Assembly: GCA_031277355.1 (NCBI GenBank)
Contig: JAITMN010000323.1
Span: forward strand, 1-9,183
Origin: Nevskiaceae bacterium
GTDB lineage: Bacteria; Pseudomonadota; Gammaproteobacteria; Steroidobacterales; Steroidobacteraceae
Direction of reading: 5' to 3'
Length of the DNA: 9,183 nucleotides
Shown in pieces: positions 1 through 5,281 of this stretch. How positions within the stretch are numbered: position 1 is the stretch's first letter; each line of letters opens with the position of its first letter. The position numbers and the translations under genes were made by a program. A model generated the notes under the pieces. It had not been told where the DNA came from and did not search any database. It was given only the letters and a program-made list of their open reading frames with translations.

Positions 1-308
1 GCCTGATCCACCTGCACCGTCGGCGCCTGTTGTTGAAGCACATCCCTCCACGCGCCCGTCTGAAACACCACCGACACCACAAGCACCAGCGACGCCGCTG
101 CCGCCAGCGGCGCAGTCCATCGCATCCACGCCGGACGCGCCGGTCGCACCGAACGCGCCGGACGCTTCACCGCCTCTGCCGCCTGATTCAACACCAAACG
201 ATCGAGCGATGCGGGAACCTCCACATCGCCAAGCTCACGATAGCGGCGCGAAACTTGCGAGTCGCCCTTCAGATATTCATCCAACTGCTGCTCAGTGGGT
301 TCACTCAT
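1..308 (-). CDS. Putative anti-sigma factor, single-pass membrane protein (partial, C-terminus off window)
   Basis: The reading frame opens with ATG at 308 and stays open to the window edge, giving 102 visible codons. The visible part has a soluble N-terminus (about residues 1-60), an Arg/Pro-rich stretch with a repeated RPAR motif at about 49-59, and one hydrophobic segment at about 62-82 (starting WMRWTAPLAAAA). The rest would lie on the other side of the membrane and is not visible. The ATG overlaps the TGA of the ECF sigma gene as ATGA, which indicates translational coupling. A membrane protein coupled directly behind an ECF sigma gene is most often its anti-sigma factor, and that is the basis of the call. 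The N-terminus has no Cys or His, so it lacks the HxxxCxxC signature of zinc-binding anti-sigma factors. Its role would be to hold the sigma factor at the inner membrane until a signal arrives. The function is inferred from position and topology, not from a recognised catalytic or binding motif. Confidence 0.65.
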   Translation of the reverse strand, partial: MSEPTEQQLDEYLKGDSQVSRRYRELGDVEVPASLDRLVLNQAAEAVKRPARSVRPARPAWMRWTAPLAAAASLVLVVSVVFQTGAWRDVLQQQAPTVQVDQ

Positions 309-931
309 GGCACGCTCGACTGCATGGTGGAAGGCTCGTGCTGACGCAACGCGCCGCGCAACTTTCTCAAGGCATAACGCAAACGGCTCTTGGCGGTTTC
401 CATCGCAACGCCGGTGACGCGACCGATCTCCTCCAACCCCAAACCCGTTTCCTCATACAACAGAAACGCATCGCGCTGTTCGACCGGCAACTCAGCAAGC
501 GCACGCTTGAAATCCGCGCGCAGTTGCGTTTCCGACAATGCCGCATCGGGTCCTTCGTGCGCCGGGCCGGGCAATTGCTCATCCAGCACATCAACCTTGC
601 GCGACCGGCGAAAGTGATCCATCGCGCAGTTGTGCGCAACATGGAACAGAAAGGTCACGAACCTGGCCCGCGCCTCGTAGCGATCACGGCTGGCGATCAC
701 TTTGCCCCACACCTCCTGAAACACATCGTTGGCCGCATCGGGATCACGGCACAGACGCAGCAGGTAGCGATACAGCGCGCCCTTGTGCCGCTCGTAGAGC
801 ATCTCGAAGGCGCGCACATCGCCGTTGCGATAACGCAGCATCAGCGTCGCATCATCCGGCGCTGAGCCGATGACCGACACGTTCGCCGCCGCCCATTCCG
901 GCGGCGGCGAACGATCCAGGGTTTGCTCCAT
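305..931 (-). CDS. ECF-family RNA polymerase sigma factor (sigma-70 group 4)
   Basis: This 208-residue protein has the two domains of an ECF sigma factor. Region 2 lies at about 33-110: a DVRAFEMLYERHKGALYRY helix, then DANDVFQEVW-like residues at 66-75 that contact core polymerase and the -10 element. Region 4 lies at about 146-196: LPVEQRDAFLLYEETGLGL, then a helix-turn-helix ending ETAKSRLRYALRKLR for -35 recognition. The linker at 111-140 is Pro/Ala-rich. It would direct polymerase to a small envelope- or stress-type regulon. The start is chosen at ATG 931, 12 bases after the vWA gene stop, but its Shine-Dalgarno sequence is weak. GTG at 880 (residue 18) is a possible alternative, giving about 191 residues, close to usual ECF length. 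The first 30 residues are low-complexity and contain a perfect 14-bp DNA inverted repeat, which is unusual. The 3' end overlaps the putative anti-sigma gene. The family call is secure; the regulon is unknown. Confidence 0.93.
   Translation of the reverse strand: MEQTLDRSPPPEWAAANVSVIGSAPDDATLMLRYRNGDVRAFEMLYERHKGALYRYLLRLCRDPDAANDVFQEVWGKVIASRDRYEARARFVTFLFHVAHNCAMDHFRRSRKVDVLDEQLPGPAHEGPDAALSETQLRADFKRALAELPVEQRDAFLLYEETGLGLEEIGRVTGVAMETAKSRLRYALRKLRGALRQHEPSTMQSSVP
880..913 (-). repeat. Perfect 14-bp inverted repeat at the start of the sigma gene
   Basis: The arms are CGTTCGCCGCCGCC at 880-893 and GGCGGCGGCGAACG at 900-913, separated by a six-base loop. In the mRNA this forms a 14-bp, mostly G-C stem covering codons 7 to 17/18 of the sigma gene, beginning 18 bases after the A of the ATG. 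No T-run follows on either strand, so it does not look like an intrinsic terminator. It could hinder ribosome loading at ATG 931, or lie just upstream of an alternative GTG start at 880. The pairing is read directly from the sequence; the function is inferred. Confidence 0.75.
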
Positions 932-943
932 CGGCGAAGAATA

Positions 944-2692
944 TCAGCCCTTCGGTGGCGCGAGGCTCTTGGCCAACGTCACCAACGAGACAAACTCACG
1001 GCGATAGCCATCCTGATCCTCGCTCAGCGCGCCGCGCGCCAGCCGCGTGACATCGTCGTAACCGAAGTTGCCCATGTACTTTCCGCCGCGCAGCAGCTGC
1101 CCAAAGGCCGCCACGCTGGCCGCAAAGCGAAAATCAGCCGATGCCCTTTCGCCGCTGACCTGCGAATCCTTGCGCAGCGGATATTCCAGCAACTGACTGA
1201 CATCCGAACCCGGCTTCTTGTACCGCAGGCGGATATTGGCCAACTCGCCATTGACCCGGCTCGGCGACAACGCATTGGCATAACGCAGCGCATCGACGCG
1301 GCCCTTTGCGCCCACGGGCACGATTTCATACAGCGCCGTTACGCGATGACCCGCGCCGATCTCGCCCGCGTCCACCTTGTCGTTGTTGAAGTCTTCGCGC
1401 GCCAGCATGCGGTTCTCGTAGCCGATCAGCCGGTATTCGAGCACTTCGGCCGGATTGAACTCCACCTGTATCTTCACGTCGCTGGCGATCGTGTACAGCG
1501 TGGAACTGAGCTGCGACACCAGCACCTTGCGCGCTTCCGACAAATTATCGATATAGGCATGGTTGCCATTGCCGGCATCGGCGAGGCGCTCCATCAATTG
1601 ATCGTTGTAGTTGCCTTCGCCAAAACCCAGCGTCGTCAACTCCACGCCTGAAGCGCGTTCACGCTCCACGATATCCACCAGCGCTTCAAAATCCACCGTG
1701 CCGACGTTGAAATCCCCGTCGGTGGCAAGCACCACGCGATTGATCCCGTCCTTTACAAAAGAATCGCGCGCCAACTGATACGCCAATTGAATACCGGATG
1801 CGCCATTGGTGGAGCCGCCCGCCGACAGACGCGCCAGCGCCGCCTGAATACGGCCCTTGGCATTGCCCGGCGTGGGTTCGAGCACCACGCCCGAACTGCC
1901 CGCATACACCACGATGGACACGCGATCACGCTGAGTCAGTTGATCGGTGAGCAGGCGAAAGGCGTTTTTCAGCAGCGGCAATTTGTCGGGCGAATCCATC
2001 GAACCGGAAACGTCGATCAGAAACACCAGATTCGCAGCCGGACGCTGCTCGGCCTGCACTTCAAAACCCTTGATGCCGATGCGCATCAGCAGCGCCTGCG
2101 GATTCCACGGCGCTGCCGCCAATTCCGTGGACACGCGAAACGGCGTGCTGCGATCACCGGGCACGGCATAGTCGTAGTCAAAGTAATTGATCAATTCCTC
2201 CACGCGCACGGCATCCGGCGGCGGCAACTGCCCGCCGTTGATGAAACGCCGCACATTGGCGTAGGCGCCGGTGTCCACGTCGATGGAGAACGTCGATACC
2301 GGCTGCTCGGCGGCAACCTTCACGCCATTGTCTTGTTGATGCTCGTAGCGCTCGGTGTCGGTCGGCGTGGCATACCCGTAGAAGCCGGGAGGTGGCGGAG
2401 CCGGAGGAGGCATCGCGCGGCGCTCCATCATCTGCCCGGAGGGGGCCATCGCGGCACTCGGCGATGGCGCAAACGCCTCTGCCTCGTACCTGGGCATCAC
2501 CGCGCCGGCTACATCTTGCGGTTGCGCCGCGTCCGCGCGGCTGTCAACCACCGCCGCCTGTGTGAGCTGCGCGTCGGACGGCTCGCTCGCCGCCTGCTGC
2601 ACCACCGGGTCAGCGTGGTCGCTTCGCGTGGCGCAGGCGGCAAGCACTGCCGCGACAATCAACACTGATCCGCTATGGACGATCCGATTCAT
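944..2692 (-). CDS. YfbK-like von Willebrand factor A domain lipoprotein
   Basis: This 582-residue protein starts with a lipoprotein signal peptide: a basic N-terminus, a hydrophobic stretch, and lipobox LAAC with Cys20. It should therefore be lipid-anchored in the periplasm or outer membrane. Residues 21-125 are an Ala/Pro-rich linker (PPPAPPPPG near 95-103). About 130-210 matches the vWA N-terminal region found in YfbK relatives (DVDTGAYANVRRF, then VRVEELINYFDYDY). The vWA domain spans about 220-395 and has an intact metal-ion-dependent adhesion site: DVSGS at 227-231, Thr295 and Asp325 in ATDGD. About 397-580 corresponds to the C-terminal DUF3520-type domain (FNNDKVDAGEIGAGH near 435-449). 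Such proteins probably bind partner proteins through Mg2+, but the partner is unknown. The start at 2692 is preceded by GTGGGGA eight bases upstream, which is buried in a hairpin. The gene is first in the vWA - ECF sigma - anti-sigma order, with a 12-base gap to sigma, suggesting a sensory or effector role in that system. Confidence 0.9.
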   Translation of the reverse strand: MNRIVHSGSVLIVAAVLAACATRSDHADPVVQQAASEPSDAQLTQAAVVDSRADAAQPQDVAGAVMPRYEAEAFAPSPSAAMAPSGQMMERRAMPPPAPPPPGFYGYATPTDTERYEHQQDNGVKVAAEQPVSTFSIDVDTGAYANVRRFINGGQLPPPDAVRVEELINYFDYDYAVPGDRSTPFRVSTELAAAPWNPQALLMRIGIKGFEVQAEQRPAANLVFLIDVSGSMDSPDKLPLLKNAFRLLTDQLTQRDRVSIVVYAGSSGVVLEPTPGNAKGRIQAALARLSAGGSTNGASGIQLAYQLARDSFVKDGINRVVLATDGDFNVGTVDFEALVDIVERERASGVELTTLGFGEGNYNDQLMERLADAGNGNHAYIDNLSEARKVLVSQLSSTLYTIASDVKIQVEFNPAEVLEYRLIGYENRMLAREDFNNDKVDAGEIGAGHRVTALYEIVPVGAKGRVDALRYANALSPSRVNGELANIRLRYKKPGSDVSQLLEYPLRKDSQVSGERASADFRFAASVAAFGQLLRGGKYMGNFGYDDVTRLARGALSEDQDGYRREFVSLVTLAKSLAPPKG

Positions 2693-2699
2693 GGCCGAT

Positions 2700-2732
2700 T
2701 CCCCACTTCGACGCGAAATGCGTCTGTGGGGA
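2700..2732 (-). promoter_or_regulatory. Hairpin sequestering the Shine-Dalgarno of the vWA lipoprotein gene
   Basis: Read on the minus strand, TCCCCAC (2732-2726) pairs with GTGGGGA (2706-2700), and inside it GACGC (2724-2720) pairs with GCGTC (2714-2710) around a five-base loop. The two stems are separated by a 1-by-3 internal loop. The 3' arm contains the only plausible Shine-Dalgarno sequence (GGGGA), which ends eight bases before the ATG at 2692. No T-run follows, so it is not a standard terminator. The likely role is to limit translation of the vWA gene until the stem melts or is displaced. Pairing is seen; the role is inferred, and it assumes transcription begins upstream of 2732. Confidence 0.55.
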
Positions 2733-2733
2733 G

Positions 2734-2755
2734 TTCAACGGCCGGAGAGGTTGAA
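2734..2755 (-). repeat. Second short dyad in the leader of the vWA gene
   Basis: TTCAAC at 2734-2739 and GTTGAA at 2750-2755 are perfect inverted repeats six bases long around a ten-base spacer. The dyad lies just upstream of the Shine-Dalgarno hairpin. It could be a weak RNA stem or a binding site for a dimeric regulator near the promoter. The sequence does not distinguish these, and a six-base match can arise by chance. Confidence 0.3.
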
Positions 2756-2783
2756 TCGGGTTAACGGTGGCGAAAAATAATTT

Positions 2784-3044
2784 TCAGCGCACCTTGCCCT
2801 TGCGGAACAGATTCACGACGGCCAGCAGGATCACCGCGCCGCCCAGCGAGATCAGCAGCGAGACCACGCTGAAACCTTCGGCGCTGACGCCCAGCAGCGG
2901 CGAGAGCAGTTTTCCGCCGATGAACGAACCGACGATGCCGACGATGATGTTCAGAATGATGCCCTGCTGCGCGTTGGTCCGCATGATGATGCTCGCCAGC
3001 CAACCAATCACGCCGCCCACAACCAGCTGGATGATGATGTCCAT
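2784..3044 (-). CDS. GlsB/YeaQ/YmgE family stress-response membrane protein
   Basis: This 86-residue, very hydrophobic protein is of the transglycosylase-associated (PF04226) type. Three membrane segments are visible at about 3-20, 29-48 and 59-80, with the family's glycine-rich patterns GGVIGWLAS (10-18) and NIIVGIVGSFIGG (32-44), and a basic tail RKGKVR. Family members are small inner-membrane proteins often induced by envelope, acid or stationary-phase stress; their biochemical activity is not established. The start at 3044 is chosen because AAGGGGA lies at proper spacing upstream and the family begins at this point; an upstream in-frame ATG at 3176 would add unrelated residues lying inside the preceding gene. 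It follows the YqjK-like gene by 19 bases, so it is probably the last gene of the small membrane-protein operon. Confidence 0.92.
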   Translation of the reverse strand: MDIIIQLVVGGVIGWLASIIMRTNAQQGIILNIIVGIVGSFIGGKLLSPLLGVSAEGFSVVSLLISLGGAVILLAVVNLFRKGKVR

Positions 3045-3063
3045 GTTGTCCCCTTTGCTGTCC

Positions 3064-3396
3064 TTAAGATCGGGATTTTGAAAAACGCAGCGCTGCCAGC
3101 AGCAACGGCACCGCCAACTCCACGCCCACCGCCTTGGCGGTGATGCCCCAGGTCCGGCGTCGCAACAGCACGGCAATCAATGCCGCAACCGCCAACGCCA
3201 GATTCGTGCCCACGCCAAAACCGCTTGAATTGCCGCTCAGCGCTCTGGCGCCCTGCACGGCCAATCCCCGCCATGAGCGCGAGAAGCCTCCGGCCGCCGC
3301 GAACGGCGTGCGGAATTGGCGATGCAATCGAACGCGGCTGCGCGCCAAACGCTCGCGGGCGATATCCAGTTCCGTGAGCCCCTTTTTAACGCTCAT
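3064..3396 (-). CDS. YqjK-like small membrane protein (hypothetical)
   Basis: The product is 110 residues long. A basic, charged N-terminal part (1-30, with LDIARERLARSRVRLHRQF) is followed by a WRG turn near 42-44, a hydrophobic segment at about 64-78, an RRR patch, and another hydrophobic segment at about 85-103. I see no catalytic motif. Length, basic N-terminus, central Trp and position directly after a YqjE-type gene resemble E. coli YqjK, so the name rests mainly on synteny. The start at 3396 gives an 11-base overlap with the end of the YqjE-like gene, suggesting coupled translation, and avoids an upstream extension lying in that gene. It probably acts in the inner membrane with its YqjD/YqjE-like neighbours; the function is unknown. 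Confidence 0.75.
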   Translation of the reverse strand: MSVKKGLTELDIARERLARSRVRLHRQFRTPFAAAGGFSRSWRGLAVQGARALSGNSSGFGVGTNLALAVAALIAVLLRRRTWGITAKAVGVELAVPLLLAALRFSKSRS

Positions 3397-3802
3397 CGTG
3401 AGACTCCACGTTGTAGGGATCAAACTCGGGGGCCGATTCGGGCTCATCCTGCGAAGACTCGCCGCGCAGATCGGCGGCCAGTTCTTCGGCCAGCACACCC
3501 CAGGGCGGCGCGGGCTTGTCGCGCAACGCCTGCTGCGCCATCACCAGGCCCCAGACGACGCCGATGGCCAGAAGCAGCAGGATGCCGCCGACCACCCACC
3601 ACCGCCACGGCGTGGGCCAGGCCGCAGCTATCGCAACGAGCACGATGATGAACAACGCAAACAGCGCAAAGGCGGCGGCGACGGCAAAACCCAGCGCGCG
3701 GCGCACCAGTTGCTCGCTCCACAGGCGCACCGCCGCCGACATCACCTCGCCATAGGCAGCGACGTGTTCCGCGAGCGCAGCGCGGATGCGCGACCCGAAC
3801 AC
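3386..3802 (-). CDS. YqjE-like inner-membrane protein (DUF1469 / phage-holin superfamily III type)
   Basis: This 138-residue protein has an amphipathic N-terminus (1-35), two adjacent membrane segments at about 37-60 and 67-88 joined by a short Trp/Pro-rich turn (AWPTPWRWW), and an acidic cytoplasmic tail ending DPYNVESHDER. The two-helix hairpin plus conserved position between a DUF883 gene and a YqjK-like gene identify it as YqjE-like. Despite the Pfam holin name, this chromosomal family is not linked to lysis here and there are no phage genes nearby. The start is GTG at 3802, nine bases after the stop of the DUF883 gene; ATG at 3742 would remove the amphipathic helix and has poor Shine-Dalgarno spacing. 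It is probably part of an envelope-stress operon. Confidence 0.85.
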   Translation of the reverse strand: MFGSRIRAALAEHVAAYGEVMSAAVRLWSEQLVRRALGFAVAAAFALFALFIIVLVAIAAAWPTPWRWWVVGGILLLLAIGVVWGLVMAQQALRDKPAPPWGVLAEELAADLRGESSQDEPESAPEFDPYNVESHDER

Positions 3803-3811
3803 CGCCGATAC

Positions 3812-4141
3812 TCAGCGGCGAGCGATCAACACACCCAGCAGCAGACCGACCGCACCTGCGATCGCAGCCACTTGCCAGGGGTTGTCGTGCGCGTATTCGT
3901 CGGCATGCTCGGCAGCCTTGCCCGCAGCGGCGCGGACCTGCTGCTGGCGTTCGTAGGCGGAGGCTTTCAGCCGCTGCGCGCCGTCCTGCACGCGCTCGCG
4001 CAGGCGCGAGAGTTCTTCCTGTCCGCCGTCGCGCGCATCCGACAGCATTTCCAGCACTTCTTCGACGAAATCAGCGATATCGCCACGGGAGCGCTGGCCG
4101 GTTTGACCCGAGCCGGCTTGCGAATCGACACCCTCGTTCAT
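3812..4141 (-). CDS. DUF883 (ElaB/YqjD-type) tail-anchored membrane protein
   Basis: The protein is 109 residues long. Residues 20-85 form a charged, probably coiled-coil helix rich in Ala, Glu, Arg and Gln. The C-terminus is the family hallmark: DNPWQ at 86-90, then a Gly/Ala membrane helix at about 90-107 ending ARR. E. coli ElaB and YqjD are inner-membrane proteins of this type, reported to associate with ribosomes in stationary phase. The ATG at 4141 has a strong AAGGAG seven bases upstream, the best ribosome binding site in the left half of the window, so expression could be high. It is the first of four closely spaced membrane-protein genes. The 63-base gap upstream after a candidate terminator is where a promoter should be, but I see no convincing -35/-10 pair. 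Confidence 0.9.
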   Translation of the reverse strand: MNEGVDSQAGSGQTGQRSRGDIADFVEEVLEMLSDARDGGQEELSRLRERVQDGAQRLKASAYERQQQVRAAAGKAAEHADEYAHDNPWQVAAIAGAVGLLLGVLIARR

Positions 4142-4196
4142 GACCTCACTCCTTGTATGGTCCGCGCATTGTTCGCGCCCATGATAACTTAAACGC

Positions 4197-4218
4197 CGCT
4201 GCGCCTAGGTGCGCAGCG
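4197..4218 (-). terminator. Candidate intrinsic terminator at the end of the leuS-thi-lptE unit
   Basis: On the minus strand CGCTGCGC (4218-4211) pairs perfectly with GCGCAGCG (4204-4197) around a six-base loop, giving an 8-bp G-C-rich stem. The TAG stop of the HEVCH-motif gene lies inside the loop. Downstream reads GCGTTTAAGTT, so the U-tract is short and displaced, making termination possibly inefficient. It lies at the expected border between two transcription units. Confidence 0.4.
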
Positions 4219-4708
4219 CAAAACTCGGGCGGCCATCGGTTCGGACCAGCCCGTGCTCCAACAGCCAAGTATGCGCGTCGGCGGCGTCGTCTTCAAACCA
4301 GGCGCGGGCCGAGCCCAGGCGGAAGCTGTAGCCCCAGGCGTCCATGTCGGTGAGCGCACGATCCAGGCCGCATTGCGGCAGTTCGGCGGCCAGCAGCAAT
4401 TGCAGGTAGCAGACGCCGCATTCCTCGATGTCATCGCCGCCGGCGTCGCGGTTCAGACCGGCGCGGCGCTGGGCGTCCATGCAGATGTAGTGGCAGACTT
4501 CGTGCAGCACCGAATGCAGCGGCGTGTCGAGACGGGCGAGCAGCGCATCACCGATCAGGCCCGCCTCGCAGTCGCCCCAATAGCTGCCGGGGATCGGCTC
4601 GTGTGGCGGAACGAGGCGCAGCGTCAAACCGTAGCGGGCCAGCAGGTGAGCCACCGGCTCGCAGGGCAAGTCCGAAAGACACAGCACGTCATCGGGGTCC
4701 GGCGGCAT
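4205..4708 (-). CDS. Uncharacterised protein with HEVCH (HExxH) zincin-like motif
   Basis: I do not recognise a named family. The product is 167 residues, soluble, without signal peptide or membrane segment, so probably cytoplasmic. The central part carries HEVCHY at 69-74 (His69, Glu70, His73), a zinc-peptidase-like HExxH motif. About 22 residues on come Glu95 and Glu96 in GGDDIEECGVC, which could give the third metal ligand as in gluzincins. Cys72, Cys97 and Cys100 (CxxC) lie nearby and could also bind metal. The C-terminal part (about 120-140) contains DMDAWGYSFRLGSARAWFE. The start at 4708 is 10 bases after the lptE stop, with AAGG upstream; an upstream ATG at 4750 would overlap lptE by 32 bases. 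A minimal metallopeptidase or a metal-binding protein that has lost peptidase activity are both possible. Its place after lptE suggests co-expression only. Confidence 0.85.
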   Translation of the reverse strand: MPPDPDDVLCLSDLPCEPVAHLLARYGLTLRLVPPHEPIPGSYWGDCEAGLIGDALLARLDTPLHSVLHEVCHYICMDAQRRAGLNRDAGGDDIEECGVCYLQLLLAAELPQCGLDRALTDMDAWGYSFRLGSARAWFEDDAADAHTWLLEHGLVRTDGRPSFALRT

Positions 4709-4718
4709 CGGCCTTGCT

Positions 4719-5231
4719 TTAAAGCGACGACAGACGGCGCGCGACGACACTGGCCATGTCGCGCGCTAACGCCTCGATCAGGATGTCTTTCTCGCGCTCC
4801 TTGGCCAGCAACCTGGTTTCATCGAAGCTGTAGATGCGCGTCAGCGTGAAGGTTTCCTTCGGCATCAGTTCCGCGCCATTGCCGCGCACCGCCAGGTCCA
4901 CCGTATAAATCAGTTCGTAGTCCGTGGGGATGTTGCGGGAAGAAACCGTGAGCACCCGCTCGGTGACGCCATCCTGCGTGATGATGACGGCGGTGGCGTC
5001 CGCCGGTGCGCGCGTTCCGGCGGCGATCACCTTGCCGCCGGAGGCGATGAGGGCTTCACGCAGCGCCTGCGTGAATTCGCTCTGCGCATCCACGGTTTCG
5101 ATGGCGACGTTGGCCAGCGATGCGGGCAGCGTTTGCCGCCCCTGCAACTGGAAGCCGCAGCCTTGCAGCATCACCATCAGCGCGAACAACGCGGCGCATG
5201 CTTTGCTTGTTACCTTCACGTTGACCGGCAT
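4719..5231 (-). CDS. lptE: LPS-assembly lipoprotein LptE
   Basis: LptE plugs the LptD barrel in the outer membrane and is needed for lipopolysaccharide insertion. The 170-residue product has a short basic N-terminus, a hydrophobic core ACAALFALMVM and lipobox LQGC with Cys25, followed immediately by GFQLQG, typical of LptE (RlpB). The mature part of about 145 residues matches the family size; the segment ITQDGVTERVLTVSSRN (84-100) and the following beta-rich region fit. The ATG at 5231 gives a normal lipoprotein signal peptide but has a poor Shine-Dalgarno sequence. An in-frame ATG at 5285 overlaps the ATPase stop as ATGA and is preceded by GAGGG at good spacing; it would add 18 residues (188 in total) before the signal. 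lptE commonly follows leuS directly in gammaproteobacteria; here four thiamine-uptake genes intervene, and holA does not follow. Confidence 0.88.
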   Translation of the reverse strand: MPVNVKVTSKACAALFALMVMLQGCGFQLQGRQTLPASLANVAIETVDAQSEFTQALREALIASGGKVIAAGTRAPADATAVIITQDGVTERVLTVSSRNIPTDYELIYTVDLAVRGNGAELMPKETFTLTRIYSFDETRLLAKEREKDILIEALARDMASVVARRLSSL

Positions 5232-5281
5232 GTTAGCCGCAACGCAGACGGGCAGACAACGCCAACGGTGGCCGCGCGATT

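Noticed and set aside
209..865. Plus-strand reading frame opposite the ECF sigma gene
   Set aside because: The minus strand encodes unmistakable sigma regions 2 and 4; the plus frame has no supporting feature.
923..1651. Plus-strand reading frame opposite the vWA C-terminal domain
   Set aside because: Arg/Gln-rich antisense product without motifs; explained by GC bias at codon positions.
1787..2668. Plus-strand reading frame opposite the vWA lipoprotein gene
   Set aside because: Shadow frame of a gene with an intact signal peptide, MIDAS motif and C-terminal domain; no motif in the antisense product.
2707..2745. ECF-type promoter GTTGAAC ... CGTC upstream of the vWA gene
   Set aside because: The spacing between the AAC and CGTC elements is about 19 bases, longer than the usual 16-17, and it would place the start inside or after the hairpin.
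2693..2783. Intrinsic terminator for the GlsB operon
   Set aside because: Two dyads are present but neither is followed by a U-tract on the minus strand.
3386..3802. Prophage holin, suggested by the family name of the YqjE-like protein
   Set aside because: No endolysin, spanin or other phage gene is near, and the DUF883/YqjE/YqjK order is a chromosomal housekeeping arrangement.
3134..4192. Long plus-strand reading frame opposite the YqjK/YqjE/DUF883 genes
   Set aside because: The minus-strand genes have recognisable families, overlaps and Shine-Dalgarno sites; the plus-strand translation is low-complexity.
4142..4196. Possible promoter for the DUF883 operon (TATCAT at 4186-4181 on the minus strand)
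   Set aside because: The -10-like hexamer is good but no -35-like sequence lies at 16-18 bases; one hexamer is too common to call.
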